Positions 1 through 7,400 of a stretch of DNA of 14,492 nucleotides are shown here, one piece after another. Below the pieces are notes generated by a model. That model worked only from the letters and a program-made list of their open reading frames with translations. It was not told where the DNA came from and made no database searches. The stretch lies in assembly GCA_029051835.1 (NCBI GenBank), contig JAIDKJ010000064.1:1-14492 (forward strand), in the 5' to 3' direction. Both the position numbers and the translations under genes were made by a program. This DNA comes from Paramuribaculum sp. GTDB lineage: Bacteria > Bacteroidota > Bacteroidia > Bacteroidales > Muribaculaceae. Position 1 is the first letter of the stretch. The number at the start of each line of letters is the position of its first letter.

Positions 1-1371
1 ATGGGCAATCTCGACGCCCCCGAGGAACCGCGCGACTTCCCGCCCGTCTACGGATCGGCCAAGCAGGGCTGGATGAGCGACGACTGGCAGGCGCCCACCG
101 ACAACATCACTCCGGTGCTCGACGCCATAATCAAATATATACCCGCACCCACCACTATCGAAGGCCCGGCGCAGATGCTCGTCACCTCGCTCGACTTTTC
201 GAGCTATGTGGGCCGCATAGCCATAGGCCGTGTGCACCGCGGCGAGTTCCGCGAAGGAATGCCCATAGCGCTCTGCAAGAAGGACGGTTCCGTCATCAAG
301 CAGCGCATCAAGGAGCTGCACGTGTTTGAAGGAATGGGACGCAAGAAGGTGCAGAGCGTCAAGAGCGGCGACATCTGCGCCCTCGTAGGCATCGACGGAT
401 TCGAGATCGGCGACACTATAGCCGACGCCGAAACCCCCGAAGCGCTCCCCCGCATAGCTATCGACGAGCCCACCATGTCGATGACATTCACCATCAACGA
501 CAGCCCGTTCTTCGGCCGCGACGGCAAGTTTGTCACCTCGCGCCATATCGGCGACCGTCTGACCAAAGAGCTTGACCGCAACCTGGCACTCCGCGTCAAG
601 AAAGCCGACCATGAGGATGTGTGGACCGTATTCGGCCGCGGCGTGCTCCATCTGTCGGTGCTCATCGAAACGATGCGCCGCGAAGGCTACGAGCTTCAGG
701 TAGGCCAGCCGCAGGTCATCGTCAAGGAGATCGACGGAAGGAAATGCGAGCCGGTGGAGCTGCTCACCATCAACGTACCCGAGGAATACTCTTCGAAGAT
801 GATCGACATGGTCACCCGCCGCAAGGGCGAACTGGTGTCCATGTCCACTCAGAACGACCGCATACACCTCGAATTCAACATCCCCTCGCGAGGCATCATC
901 GGCCTGCGCAACAACGTGCTGACAGCCTCGGCCGGCGAAGCCATCATGGCTCACCGCTTCCTCGAATACCAGCCCTGGAAAGGCGACATCGAGCGCCGCA
1001 CCAACGGATCGCTCATAGCCATGGAAGCCGGCACGGCCTACGCCTACGCCATCGACAAGCTTCAGGATCGCGGACGCTTCTTCATCTTCCCGCAGGAGGA
1101 GGTCTACGCCGGTCAGGTCGTAGGCGAGAACGCCAAGGACAACGACATTGTGGTCAACGTCACCAAGTCAAAGAAGCTCACCAACATGCGCGCATCGGGA
1201 GCCGACGACAAAGCCCGCATCGTGCCCCCCGTGGTGTTCAGCCTTGAAGAAGCGCTCGAATACATCAAGGAGGACGAATATGTGGAGGTGACCCCCAACC
1301 ATATACGTCTGCGCAAGATACTCCTCGACGAGATCGAGCGCAAGCGAGCCGCATCAAGAGCCAATTCCTGA
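1..1371 (+). CDS. typA: Ribosome-associated GTPase BipA/TypA, 5'-truncated by the contig start
   Basis: C-terminal 456 residues of BipA (TypA), a translational GTPase of the EF-G/LepA family that binds 70S ribosomes and aids ribosome assembly and stress adaptation. The family is about 600 residues long. The N-terminal GTPase domain, with its P-loop and switch regions, lies off the contig, so the ATG at base 1 is an internal methionine. Visible are the EF-Tu-like beta-barrel (about residues 55-140, SSYVGRIAIGRVHRG), the EF-G domain III-like part (about 155-235, GKFVTSRHI and SVLIETMRREGYEL), the EF-G C-terminal fold (about 245-330, PSRGIIGLR) and the BipA-specific C-terminal domain with KKLTNMRASG and EEALEYIKEDEYVEVTP. 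These blocks match the family from E. coli to Bacteroides as I remember it. The stop is TGA. The sigma-54 activator follows after 22 bp on the same strand. Very sure of identity. Confidence 0.97.
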   Translation: MGNLDAPEEPRDFPPVYGSAKQGWMSDDWQAPTDNITPVLDAIIKYIPAPTTIEGPAQMLVTSLDFSSYVGRIAIGRVHRGEFREGMPIALCKKDGSVIKQRIKELHVFEGMGRKKVQSVKSGDICALVGIDGFEIGDTIADAETPEALPRIAIDEPTMSMTFTINDSPFFGRDGKFVTSRHIGDRLTKELDRNLALRVKKADHEDVWTVFGRGVLHLSVLIETMRREGYELQVGQPQVIVKEIDGRKCEPVELLTINVPEEYSSKMIDMVTRRKGELVSMSTQNDRIHLEFNIPSRGIIGLRNNVLTASAGEAIMAHRFLEYQPWKGDIERRTNGSLIAMEAGTAYAYAIDKLQDRGRFFIFPQEEVYAGQVVGENAKDNDIVVNVTKSKKLTNMRASGADDKARIVPPVVFSLEEALEYIKEDEYVEVTPNHIRLRKILLDEIERKRAASRANS

Positions 1372-1393
1372 ACCATACCGACACTCACCCGAC

Positions 1394-2632
1394 GTGAAAA
1401 TATCCATGCCCCCCGAAATACCCGCCGAAGTGCAGCAGGCCAAGATGAGATTCGGCATCATAGGCAACGCTCCGGCGCTGACGGCCGCCATAAGCCGCGC
1501 AGTGCAGGTGGCGCCTATCGACCTGTCGGTGCTCGTCACCGGCGAGAGCGGATCGGGCAAGGAGTTCTTCCCGAAGATCATACACGCCTTCAGCGCGCGC
1601 AAACACGCGCGCTACATAGCCGTCAACTGCGGCGCCATACCCGAAGGCACCATCGACTCCGAACTGTTCGGACACGAAAAAGGAGCCTTCACCGGAGCCA
1701 TCGGTTCGCGCAAGGGCTACTTTGAGGAAGCCGACGGAGGCACGATATTTCTCGACGAGGTGGCCGAACTCCCGCTCACCACTCAGGCGCGCCTGCTGCG
1801 TGTGCTCGAAAGCGGCGAGTTCATCAAAGTAGGCTCGTCGACCGTACAGAAGACCAATATCCGCGTGGTGGCAGCCACCAACGTCGACATGCTCAAGGCC
1901 GTCGAGGAGGGACGCTTCCGCGAGGATCTCTACTACCGCCTCTCGACAGTCAACATCGCAGTGCCGCCGCTGCGCGAGCGTGGCAACGATATAATGCTGC
2001 TGGCGCGCAAATTCGCGTCGGACTTCGGCGAACGCTACCGTATGCCGGCCGTCACCTTCTCCGACGAAGCGCGCGCGCTGATGACGCACTATCGCTGGCC
2101 GGGCAATGTCCGCCAGCTCAAAAACGTCGTGGAGCAGACTGCGCTATTCGATGCCGGACGCGAAGTGACAGCCTCCGACATAGAGCAGTATCTGCCGTCG
2201 GGCGGCTCGGTCTACACCCCCGTGCTGGCTTCGTCGCCGTCGCACACCTACGAGCGCGAACGCGAAGCGATCTTCAACATGATATTCCGTATGCAGAAGG
2301 AGATCGACGCGCTCCGCGCCGAAATCGAGAAGCGCCCCGCGGCAACGCAGCCTATCGCCACCCCCGCTTCGGAGGTGCTGGATCTCCCACCACTGTCGCT
2401 CGTCCACTATCACCCGGTGCAGCGCACAAGCGCCGTGGAGGATATAACAGCCGACGAAATCACCACCTCCGCCACCATCCCGCAACAGTCGCTCACGCTT
2501 GAGGACACCGAGCGCGAAACAATCAGGCGCTCGCTCGAAAACAACGGCGGACGACGCAAGGCCACAGCCCGGGAGCTTAACATCTCGGAGCGCACACTCT
2601 ACCGCAAAATCAAGGAATACGGACTGGAATGA
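1394..2632 (+). CDS. Sigma-54-dependent transcriptional activator without a receiver domain
   Basis: A 412-residue bacterial enhancer-binding protein that should hydrolyse ATP to remodel sigma-54 RNA polymerase at its target promoters. The AAA+ domain fills about residues 20-265: Walker A GESGSGKE at 50-57, the sigma-54 contact loop GAFTGA at 97-102, Walker B GTIFLDEV at 116-123, FREDLYYRL at 175-183 and the sensor II motif WPGNVRQL at 235-242. A charged, probably coiled-coil stretch follows (about 285-313), then a low-complexity linker and a Fis-type helix-turn-helix at 372-410 (RKATARELNISERTLYRKIK). There is no N-terminal receiver, GAF or PAS domain, so the signal it answers to cannot be read from the sequence. 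I took the GTG at 1394; the ATG at 1406 is an equally plausible start four codons in. It lies 22 bp after typA and converges with the exonuclease gene. Family assignment is firm; targets are unknown. Confidence 0.95.
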   Translation: MKISMPPEIPAEVQQAKMRFGIIGNAPALTAAISRAVQVAPIDLSVLVTGESGSGKEFFPKIIHAFSARKHARYIAVNCGAIPEGTIDSELFGHEKGAFTGAIGSRKGYFEEADGGTIFLDEVAELPLTTQARLLRVLESGEFIKVGSSTVQKTNIRVVAATNVDMLKAVEEGRFREDLYYRLSTVNIAVPPLRERGNDIMLLARKFASDFGERYRMPAVTFSDEARALMTHYRWPGNVRQLKNVVEQTALFDAGREVTASDIEQYLPSGGSVYTPVLASSPSHTYEREREAIFNMIFRMQKEIDALRAEIEKRPAATQPIATPASEVLDLPPLSLVHYHPVQRTSAVEDITADEITTSATIPQQSLTLEDTERETIRRSLENNGGRRKATARELNISERTLYRKIKEYGLE

Positions 2633-2645
2633 CCGTCGACGTCCG

Positions 2646-3149
2646 TCACAGCAGCGTCATGGCTATCTTGGCACACGCCTCGGCGTCGGCAAGCGCGTTG
2701 TGATGATTGTCAAACGGTATGCCTAAGAAATCGGCCAGCGACGGCAGGCTGAACGACGCGCACAGTGTGCGCGGTATGGTTCGTCGCGCACGTTCGAGAG
2801 TGCAATAAAAGTCATAATCGGGATAATCTATGCCATAACAGCGGCACACCGCACGCAGACACCCTTCGTCAAAACGTTTGTTATGGGCCACGAGTGGCCT
2901 GCTGCCTATGAAGTCGCGCAGCTCAGGCCACACCGCCCAAAAACCGGGAGCATCCTCCGTATCCGCCGGGCCGATGCCGTGGACACATTCCGTAAACCGG
3001 CGCAGATAGTAGTCAGGCTCAGGTTTTACCAGCCGGTAGAAACGACCGGTGACAGCGCCGCCCTCCACCTTCACAGCGCCTATCGCGCAGATGCTCGTCG
3101 GCTCGGCATTGGCCGTTTCGAAATCGATGGCCACAAAATCCGTCATCAT
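2646..3149 (-). CDS. DEDDh-family 3'-5' exonuclease (DNA polymerase III epsilon-like)
   Basis: A small stand-alone 3'-5' exonuclease of about 167 residues, in the RNase T/DnaQ superfamily. All DEDDh motifs are visible: Exo I AIDFETAN (D9, E11), Exo II AHNKRFDEG (N90, D94) and Exo III HNALADA (H150, D155). The protein has the exonuclease domain and little else, so a proofreading, repair or RNA-trimming role cannot be told apart. The reading frame is open up to 3251, but the added 34 residues lie antiframe within ispH and are basic and unlike the family. The start is therefore ATG at 3149, giving an ATGA overlap with the ispH stop, or the next ATG at 3146, giving TGATG. Either suggests translational coupling to ispH. 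It is the last gene of the porQ-cmk-ispH operon and converges with the sigma-54 activator across 13 bp. Confidence 0.9.
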   Translation of the reverse strand: MMTDFVAIDFETANAEPTSICAIGAVKVEGGAVTGRFYRLVKPEPDYYLRRFTECVHGIGPADTEDAPGFWAVWPELRDFIGSRPLVAHNKRFDEGCLRAVCRCYGIDYPDYDFYCTLERARRTIPRTLCASFSLPSLADFLGIPFDNHHNALADAEACAKIAMTLL

Positions 3150-4015
3150 CCGCCGGCAAGCTCCTGCACCCGGTCGCGCACCTGCTCCATCAGCCATCGC
3201 GGCGTGGAGGTGGCTCCGCACACGCCTATGGTGGAAGCATCGTGGAGCCATGACTCCTCAACGGCATCCGGACCGCTTACGAGATAAGTACGGCTGTTCA
3301 CTTCGCGGCATTCGCCGCACAGCACTCTTCCGTTGGAACTTTTGGCACCGCTCACGAAGAGCACCACATCGTGGGCGGCCGCAAAACGTCGCAGACCCTC
3401 CACACGGCCGGCCACCTGACGGCATATCGTGTCGAAATGCCTGAAACTGACTCCGGGAGCCTTGCGGCGCTCGATCTCGTCGACCATGTGGCGAAGACCT
3501 TCGGGCGACTTCGTGGTCTGCGAGTACAGCGCCACCGGGCGGTTGAAATCCACCGACTCAAGCCCCGACTCATCCTCTACGACGATGGCTTCGCCACGCG
3601 TCTGGCCCACGAGTCCGTTCACCTCGGCATGGCCGTTCTTGCCGTAGATCACTATCTGCGGACGGTCGGCATCGGTTTCGTAGGCCTGCTTCACACGGCT
3701 TTGCAGCCTCAGCACCACCGGACAAGTGGCGTCGATGATCTCTATATCGTTGCGGCGCGCCAGCTCGTAAGTGGCGGGAGGCTCGCCGTGGGCGCGCAAC
3801 AACACCTTGACACCATGCAGCGCGGCCATATCCTCATGGGTGATAGTTACCAGCCCGCGTCTGCGCAGGCGCTCCACCTCCGCACTGTTGTGGACTATAT
3901 CGCCAAGACAATAGAGCCGTCCCTCGCGGTCGAGCACCTCCTCGGCCTTGCGGATGGCTGTCACGACTCCGAAACAGAATCCGGAGTCCTGATCGATCTC
4001 TACGGTCGGTTTCAT
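3146..4015 (-). CDS. ispH: 4-hydroxy-3-methylbut-2-enyl diphosphate reductase (IspH/LytB)
   Basis: Last enzyme of the methylerythritol phosphate pathway. It reduces HMBPP to IPP and DMAPP using a [4Fe-4S] cluster in the cytosol. The three cluster cysteines are present: C14 in GFCFGV, C98 in DATCP and C198 in DTIC. So are the substrate-binding histidines H42 (VHN), H76 (RAHG) and H129, the proton-relay glutamate E131 (HAEVNG), the threonine pair in SQTTKS (167-168), SSN (226-228) and the GATSTP block near the C-terminus. At 289 residues it is shorter than the E. coli enzyme (316), because the C-terminal extension is absent; this looks like a natural form. Its ATG overlaps the cmk stop as ATGA, and its own stop overlaps the exonuclease start the same way. 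Its products feed prenyl synthases such as the one encoded at 11813-12781. Confidence 0.98.
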   Translation of the reverse strand: MKPTVEIDQDSGFCFGVVTAIRKAEEVLDREGRLYCLGDIVHNSAEVERLRRRGLVTITHEDMAALHGVKVLLRAHGEPPATYELARRNDIEIIDATCPVVLRLQSRVKQAYETDADRPQIVIYGKNGHAEVNGLVGQTRGEAIVVEDESGLESVDFNRPVALYSQTTKSPEGLRHMVDEIERRKAPGVSFRHFDTICRQVAGRVEGLRRFAAAHDVVLFVSGAKSSNGRVLCGECREVNSRTYLVSGPDAVEESWLHDASTIGVCGATSTPRWLMEQVRDRVQELAGG

Positions 4016-4701
4016 CGCGTGCGTTCGTTGAATATTTCGAGAAGCAGAGCATCCTGCTCATCGATAGTCATATCCGAATTGTCGAGCGTCACAGCGTCGG
4101 CCGCTTTGCGCAACGGACTTTCGGCGCGTGTCTCATCGATATGGTCGCGCTCGCGCAGATTGGCCAGCACCTCGTCGTAGCTTGCCTCCATATTCTTGGC
4201 CTTAAGCTCGTCAAAACGCCTGCGGGCGCGGGTTTCGGCCGAAGCGGTGACAAACACCTTCATTTCGGCATCGGGGAACACGGTCGTACCTATATCACGG
4301 CCATCCATCACTATGCCCTTCTCGCGTCCCATCTGCTGCTGAATACCGGTCATGGCCCTGCGCACGGCCGCTACGGCTGCCACCGGCGACACAGCCTGCG
4401 ACACCGTCATCGAACGGATCTCGCTCTCCACATCCTCGCCGTTGAGCATCGTGCGCTGTCCGTCGGGCGTGACTTTGAAATCTATCGCTATGCCGGGAAG
4501 CGCCTCAGCCAGACGCACGTCGTCGACACGCCCCTCGGTGTCGGCCATACCGTGACGGAGAGCATAGAGCGCCACTGCGCGATACATCGCACCCGAATCG
4601 ATATAACGGTAGCCCGCCTGTCGGGCCAGCTTCTTCGCCATGGTGCTTTTGCCGGTCGACGAATATCCGTCGATAGCTATTATTATTTTCTTTTTTTCCA
4701 T
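4012..4701 (-). CDS. cmk: Cytidylate kinase
   Basis: CMP/dCMP kinase, 229 residues, the usual length. It transfers phosphate from ATP to CMP or dCMP in cytosolic pyrimidine nucleotide recycling. Visible are the P-loop GYSSTGKST (12-20), the nucleoside-binding YIDSGAMYRAVAL block (33-45), the MDGRDIGTTVFP signature (132-143) and the lid arginines in RARRRFDE and RERDHIDETR (about 158-192), ending with SPLRKA. The start ATG at 4701 is followed directly by a lysine run and a hydrophobic strand, as in the family. It lies 19 bp downstream of porQ with no visible promoter between, and overlaps ispH by ATGA, so it should share the porQ transcript. As I recall, the order porQ-cmk-ispH is found in other Bacteroidales, including Porphyromonas. 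Confidence 0.97.
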   Translation of the reverse strand: MEKKKIIIAIDGYSSTGKSTMAKKLARQAGYRYIDSGAMYRAVALYALRHGMADTEGRVDDVRLAEALPGIAIDFKVTPDGQRTMLNGEDVESEIRSMTVSQAVSPVAAVAAVRRAMTGIQQQMGREKGIVMDGRDIGTTVFPDAEMKVFVTASAETRARRRFDELKAKNMEASYDEVLANLRERDHIDETRAESPLRKAADAVTLDNSDMTIDEQDALLLEIFNERTR

Positions 4702-4720
4702 TTATGTTGAACGGTCAGAT

Positions 4721-5752
4721 TTATAAAAACCGGCCTATGTCAGCCGAGAAGTTAAGCATGAGTGTGGAAGCGCCGCGGTGGGGCATAGCGAAAGCCGCGT
4801 CGACACCGAAACCGCCTATATTCAGTCCGCCGCCGATTGAAAATCCGCTCAGCAGATTGCGCGAATACGTGGCCATATCGGTGCGGGTCTTGTAGTTGTA
4901 GCCTATCCCTATGTGAAAACGGCTGTCGGGCACCAGATCGGCCGCCAGCACAAGGTGTCGCATAAGATTCGAGCCGAACGAATCTTTAATCTCAGGAGCG
5001 GCGTCGGCAGCCCCGTCGCCATGCTCGTAATAGGGCAGGTTCCACTTGGTGAGATTCCATGCCGTGACCGAAAATCTCACCGGCAGTCCGGGAAACGACT
5101 GCGTCCATCCAAGACGCACATCCACCGGCAGACGGTCGTAGCGCTCGTTGAAGCGCTTCACCTGTCCGCCAAGATTTGTCACCACAGCCGACAGCCACAG
5201 CTCCCGGTCAGGGGCATAGTAATTAATGCAGAGATCCACACCCACAGCCATAGCCGTATAGGAATCATACGACGAATACACCCATCGGAGTGTGGCGCCG
5301 CCACGCAGACGCTCGGTTATGTCGCGCGAATATGTGGCTCCGACCGACAGATCGAGCGGAGAGAATGTGCCCGAAGCCACCCCCTCGATATCAGTGCGGT
5401 CCATACTCCCGTAGCCGAAATATTTCAGGGCCACGCCCCATGCGCTGCGCTCGCCCGCGCCATTGCCGAAAACGGCCGAAGCGAAGTTCGACGAACTCAT
5501 ATAGCGCATGTAGCCCACCGACAGGGTCTTGCTGTATTCCGGGCCCAGAAACGCCGGATTCTGGTCGACGGCCGCCACGCCCGCGTCGACCGCGCTCACA
5601 TTGACACCGCCGAGGCCTAATATGCGGCTCGAAGAGGTGATGTCGAGAAAAGAGTAGGCCGGCGAGGAATCACCGCCCGGCCCGTCGGCTATGGCGGCGA
5701 TCGGAAGCATGGCGGTGACAGCGGTTGCGACCTGTCGGAGGAATCTACGCAT
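4721..5752 (-). CDS. porQ: PorQ-family outer-membrane beta-barrel protein
   Basis: A 343-residue exported protein with an N-terminal signal peptide (hydrophobic 8-22, probable cleavage after IAAIA). It then shows a long series of alternating amphipathic strands rich in Gly, Tyr and aromatics, typical of an outer-membrane barrel, ending in a phenylalanine-leucine pair. The opening block YSFLDITSSSRILGLGGVNV followed by DQNPAFLGPE (64-73) is the PorQ/PorV-like signature. In Porphyromonas gingivalis PorQ belongs to the type IX secretion attachment complex with PorU, PorV and PorZ. In many Bacteroidales lacking the full system the homologue is kept with unknown role. No other type IX component is in this window, so a secretion role here is only a possibility. 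It is first in the porQ-cmk-ispH-exonuclease operon, with a Bacteroidota-type promoter 70-100 bases upstream. Confidence 0.85.
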   Translation of the reverse strand: MRRFLRQVATAVTAMLPIAAIADGPGGDSSPAYSFLDITSSSRILGLGGVNVSAVDAGVAAVDQNPAFLGPEYSKTLSVGYMRYMSSSNFASAVFGNGAGERSAWGVALKYFGYGSMDRTDIEGVASGTFSPLDLSVGATYSRDITERLRGGATLRWVYSSYDSYTAMAVGVDLCINYYAPDRELWLSAVVTNLGGQVKRFNERYDRLPVDVRLGWTQSFPGLPVRFSVTAWNLTKWNLPYYEHGDGAADAAPEIKDSFGSNLMRHLVLAADLVPDSRFHIGIGYNYKTRTDMATYSRNLLSGFSIGGGLNIGGFGVDAAFAMPHRGASTLMLNFSADIGRFL

Positions 5753-5821
5753 AAGAAATTCTACTTGCTTGTATGTAAGCCATGTAAACTGTGCTACAAC
5801 TTACCGTGACCTACCTGAGAT

Positions 5822-5854
5822 GCAAAATTAGTCAAAAAGCACGTATGCCGGAAA
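5822..5854 (-). promoter_or_regulatory. Promoter of the porQ-cmk-ispH-exonuclease operon
   Basis: Read on the minus strand, a perfect -7 box TAATTTTGC lies at 5830-5822. A TTTC at 5854-5851 sits 20 bases upstream of it and matches 3 of 4 bases of the -33 TTTG. This is the primary sigma-factor promoter pattern of Bacteroidota. It would leave a leader of about 60-70 nt before the porQ ATG at 5752. Assignment is by pattern only; no start-site data. Confidence 0.65.
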
Positions 5855-5915
5855 TTATCCCCCTACTTAAAAAATCCAAAACAAAAACAATCTTTCCCAA
5901 AAACTCATCCGCCCC

Positions 5916-5948
5916 CTTGTATATTCCCGACAAGTATCATATTTTTGC
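5916..5948 (+). promoter_or_regulatory. Promoter of the TonB-domain gene, with an inverted repeat in the spacer
   Basis: CTTG at 5916-5919 (3 of 4 to TTTG), a 20-base spacer, then a perfect TAnnTTTGC (TATTTTTGC) at 5940-5948, leaving a leader of about 65-70 nt to the ATG at 6021. CTTGT at 5916-5920 and ACAAG at 5930-5934 form a 5-bp inverted repeat that overlaps the -33 and lies in the spacer. It could be an operator or chance. Confidence 0.65.
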
Positions 5949-6020
5949 ACCGCAACAGGCGTCACAGCCAACTATACCAGAATACCAACGAAGCCCTACG
6001 GGCCACCCCTTAATTCACTG

Positions 6021-6461
6021 ATGTACCGACTCAAACCCATCATTACCACTTTCTTGCTCACGCTGACATTCTACGCCAGCGCGCAGCAGCGCATGGTCGT
6101 CACCTATCGCACGGTCAGCGCCGACAACCGCCCTCTCGACATAGAGGCATTCCTGTTTGAGTCGGTCGACGAACAGCCACACTTTCCCGGAGGCGACGGA
6201 GCCATGATGAAGTTCATCAACCGCGAGCGACAATACCCGGCGCAGGCCTACCGTCAGGGCATCGAGGGGCGCGTGCTGTGCAGCTTCGTGGTGAAACCCG
6301 ACGGCACCATCACCGCCCCCGAAGTAGTGCGCGGAGTGGAAGAGAGCCTCAACAAGGAGGCTCTGCGCATCATCAGCCGCATGCCGCGATGGGTGGCCGG
6401 AAAGATAGGCGACACTAAAGTACCCGTCTACTGCATCATAGCCATACCGTTCAGGCGCTGA
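6021..6461 (+). CDS. Small exported protein with TonB C-terminal domain
   Basis: A 146-residue protein with a cleavable-looking signal peptide (MYRLKPIITTFLLTLTFYASA, cleavage near residue 21, before QQ) followed by a TonB C-terminal fold at about 51-146. The signature runs PHFPGGDGAMMKF, then YPAQAYRQGIEGRV, VKPDGTI and VVRGVEESLNKEALRI, ending with MPRW and a final strand, as in Bacteroidetes TonB_C domains (PF03544). It lacks the proline-rich spanning segment of a classical TonB, and its one hydrophobic segment looks cleavable rather than an anchor, so it is probably periplasmic. A role in energising TonB-dependent receptors is uncertain; such single-domain proteins are common in Bacteroidales and mostly uncharacterised. 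It stands alone on the plus strand behind its own promoter and converges with the gene ending at 6474. Confidence 0.85.
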   Translation: MYRLKPIITTFLLTLTFYASAQQRMVVTYRTVSADNRPLDIEAFLFESVDEQPHFPGGDGAMMKFINRERQYPAQAYRQGIEGRVLCSFVVKPDGTITAPEVVRGVEESLNKEALRIISRMPRWVAGKIGDTKVPVYCIIAIPFRR

Positions 6462-6473
6462 CCATCCGACGGG

Positions 6474-6788
6474 TCACCCTTCATGCGCCTTAGGCATAAA
6501 CGCACACCCCACATTCCACGCCAAAGCCCCTGTCAGCAACGTCATCATACCTATCGACATCAGATCGCCGACAGTCACCACCGGCGCATTGACAAGGTCG
6601 ATGCCGTAAAACACCGCCAGCACCAGAGTCACTACCAGCCCGACACCGCATGCGACAGTTTCGATCCATCCGGCCCAAAAACGCTTCCTGTCAGGCAGGC
6701 GCGCCATCACTTTGCGCGTGAACCACGGCTCGGGAGGAGCCTGAGGCAGGCTCCGCTTCAAAAAATCGCCAAATTCCTTATCAGTCAT
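6474..6788 (-). CDS. Small two-helix membrane protein downstream of an ECF sigma factor, candidate anti-sigma factor
   Basis: A 104-residue protein. It has a soluble, charged N-terminus (about 1-40) with the phrase PPEPWFTRKVMARLPDRKR, then two predicted membrane helices (about 42-62 and 75-96) and a short tail. I do not recognise a characterised family. Similar short proteins with a PWFTRKVMNRLP-like motif sit directly after sigma-70-family genes in Bacteroides, as far as I remember. Position and topology (cytoplasmic N-terminal region tethered to the inner membrane) suggest an anti-sigma role, but there is no zinc-binding HxxxCxxC motif, so this is inference. It begins 75 bp after the sigma factor stop with no convincing promoter in the gap, so probably shares the transcript. 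It converges with the TonB-domain gene, with 12 bp between stops. Confidence 0.75.
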   Translation of the reverse strand: MTDKEFGDFLKRSLPQAPPEPWFTRKVMARLPDRKRFWAGWIETVACGVGLVVTLVLAVFYGIDLVNAPVVTVGDLMSIGMMTLLTGALAWNVGCAFMPKAHEG

Positions 6789-6863
6789 ATTTCTGTATTC
6801 TTAATCAATCTATCAGTAAAACATTTCAGGCTATCTTTCGGCTCATACTACATCGCCTGACCA

Positions 6864-7400
6864 TCACCCACGATCTATCACGCTCGTCATCTTTTCGCGC
6901 GCACGCTTCAGATAGACCTTCACAGTACCCTCAGGCATGCCTGTGATCCCGGCTATCTCCTTGATACTGCGATCCTCCATATAGAAGAGCAGCACCAGAC
7001 TGCGCTCAGCCGGATTTAAGGCGCGCATCGCCGTGGCCACATCCATCGACGCTTCCGAAGCTCTCTGTCCGGCATCGGATACATCGCCGCCGAAAGGCTC
7101 CGCTTCCATGCCGGTCATCTCCCGGCGGCTGCGCAGGTAGCTGTAATATTGATTACAGGCTATCCGGTAGAGCCACGTGCGAAACCCCGACAGGCCTTTG
7201 AACGACCTCACCGCCTCGTAAGCTTTCAGAAACGTATCCTGAGCCAGATCATCGGTCAGACACGCGTCGCCCCCGGTGAGGTTGTAGAGAAACCGCCTCA
7301 GCGGCTCCTCATACTCCTCCACCAGACGCCCGAAAGCATTGCGGCTGTCGGTCGTGGCACACAGTGCCAGCAACTTGATTTCCTCAAAGCGTGTCAGCAT
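6864..7400 (-). CDS. ECF-type sigma-70 family RNA polymerase sigma factor
   Basis: A 178-residue alternative sigma factor. Region 2 occupies about residues 24-92, with the core-binding and -10-recognition segment TDDLAQDTFLKAYEAVRSFKG and FRTWLYRIACNQYYSYLRSRR. Region 4 occupies about 122-172 and has LNPAERSLVLLFYMEDRSIKEIAGITGMPEGTVKVYLKRAREKM, a canonical helix-turn-helix. Region 3 is absent, as expected for ECF sigma factors. The frame stays open to 7511, but the extra N-terminal residues lie inside the upstream gene and are unlike the family, so ATG 7400 is chosen. That start lies 17 bp inside the 3' end of the DUF6249-like gene, which points to translational coupling. It is flanked by membrane proteins on both sides in the same operon, which suggests control by an envelope or membrane signal. 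Target promoters are unknown. Confidence 0.93.
   Translation of the reverse strand: MLTRFEEIKLLALCATTDSRNAFGRLVEEYEEPLRRFLYNLTGGDACLTDDLAQDTFLKAYEAVRSFKGLSGFRTWLYRIACNQYYSYLRSRREMTGMEAEPFGGDVSDAGQRASEASMDVATAMRALNPAERSLVLLFYMEDRSIKEIAGITGMPEGTVKVYLKRAREKMTSVIDRG

Noticed and set aside
1..3. ATG at the first base as the true start of BipA
   Set aside because: The protein aligns to BipA from about residue 145-150 onward and lacks the whole GTPase domain, so the methionine is internal and the gene is cut by the contig end.
1385..2089. A 234-residue open frame on the minus strand across the sigma-54 activator
   Set aside because: Antisense shadow of the AAA+ coding region. Its composition is a mirror of the sense codons and it resembles no family.
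2633..2645. CGTCGACG palindrome between the sigma-54 activator and the exonuclease
   Set aside because: An 8-base palindrome in GC-rich DNA of this composition is expected by chance, and it does not extend or carry a T-tract.
3150..3251. N-terminal extension of the exonuclease to 3251
   Set aside because: Lies out of frame inside ispH, encodes an Arg/His/Ala/Gly-rich stretch unlike the family, and the ATGA overlap at 3149 gives a natural start.
3371..4180. A 269-residue plus-strand frame over ispH and cmk
   Set aside because: Runs across two well-supported minus-strand genes and their overlap, with no motif of its own.
6459..6476. TGACC/GGTCA inverted repeat between the convergent stops as a two-way terminator
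   Set aside because: Only a 5-bp stem, built largely from the two stop codons themselves, with no T-tract on either side.
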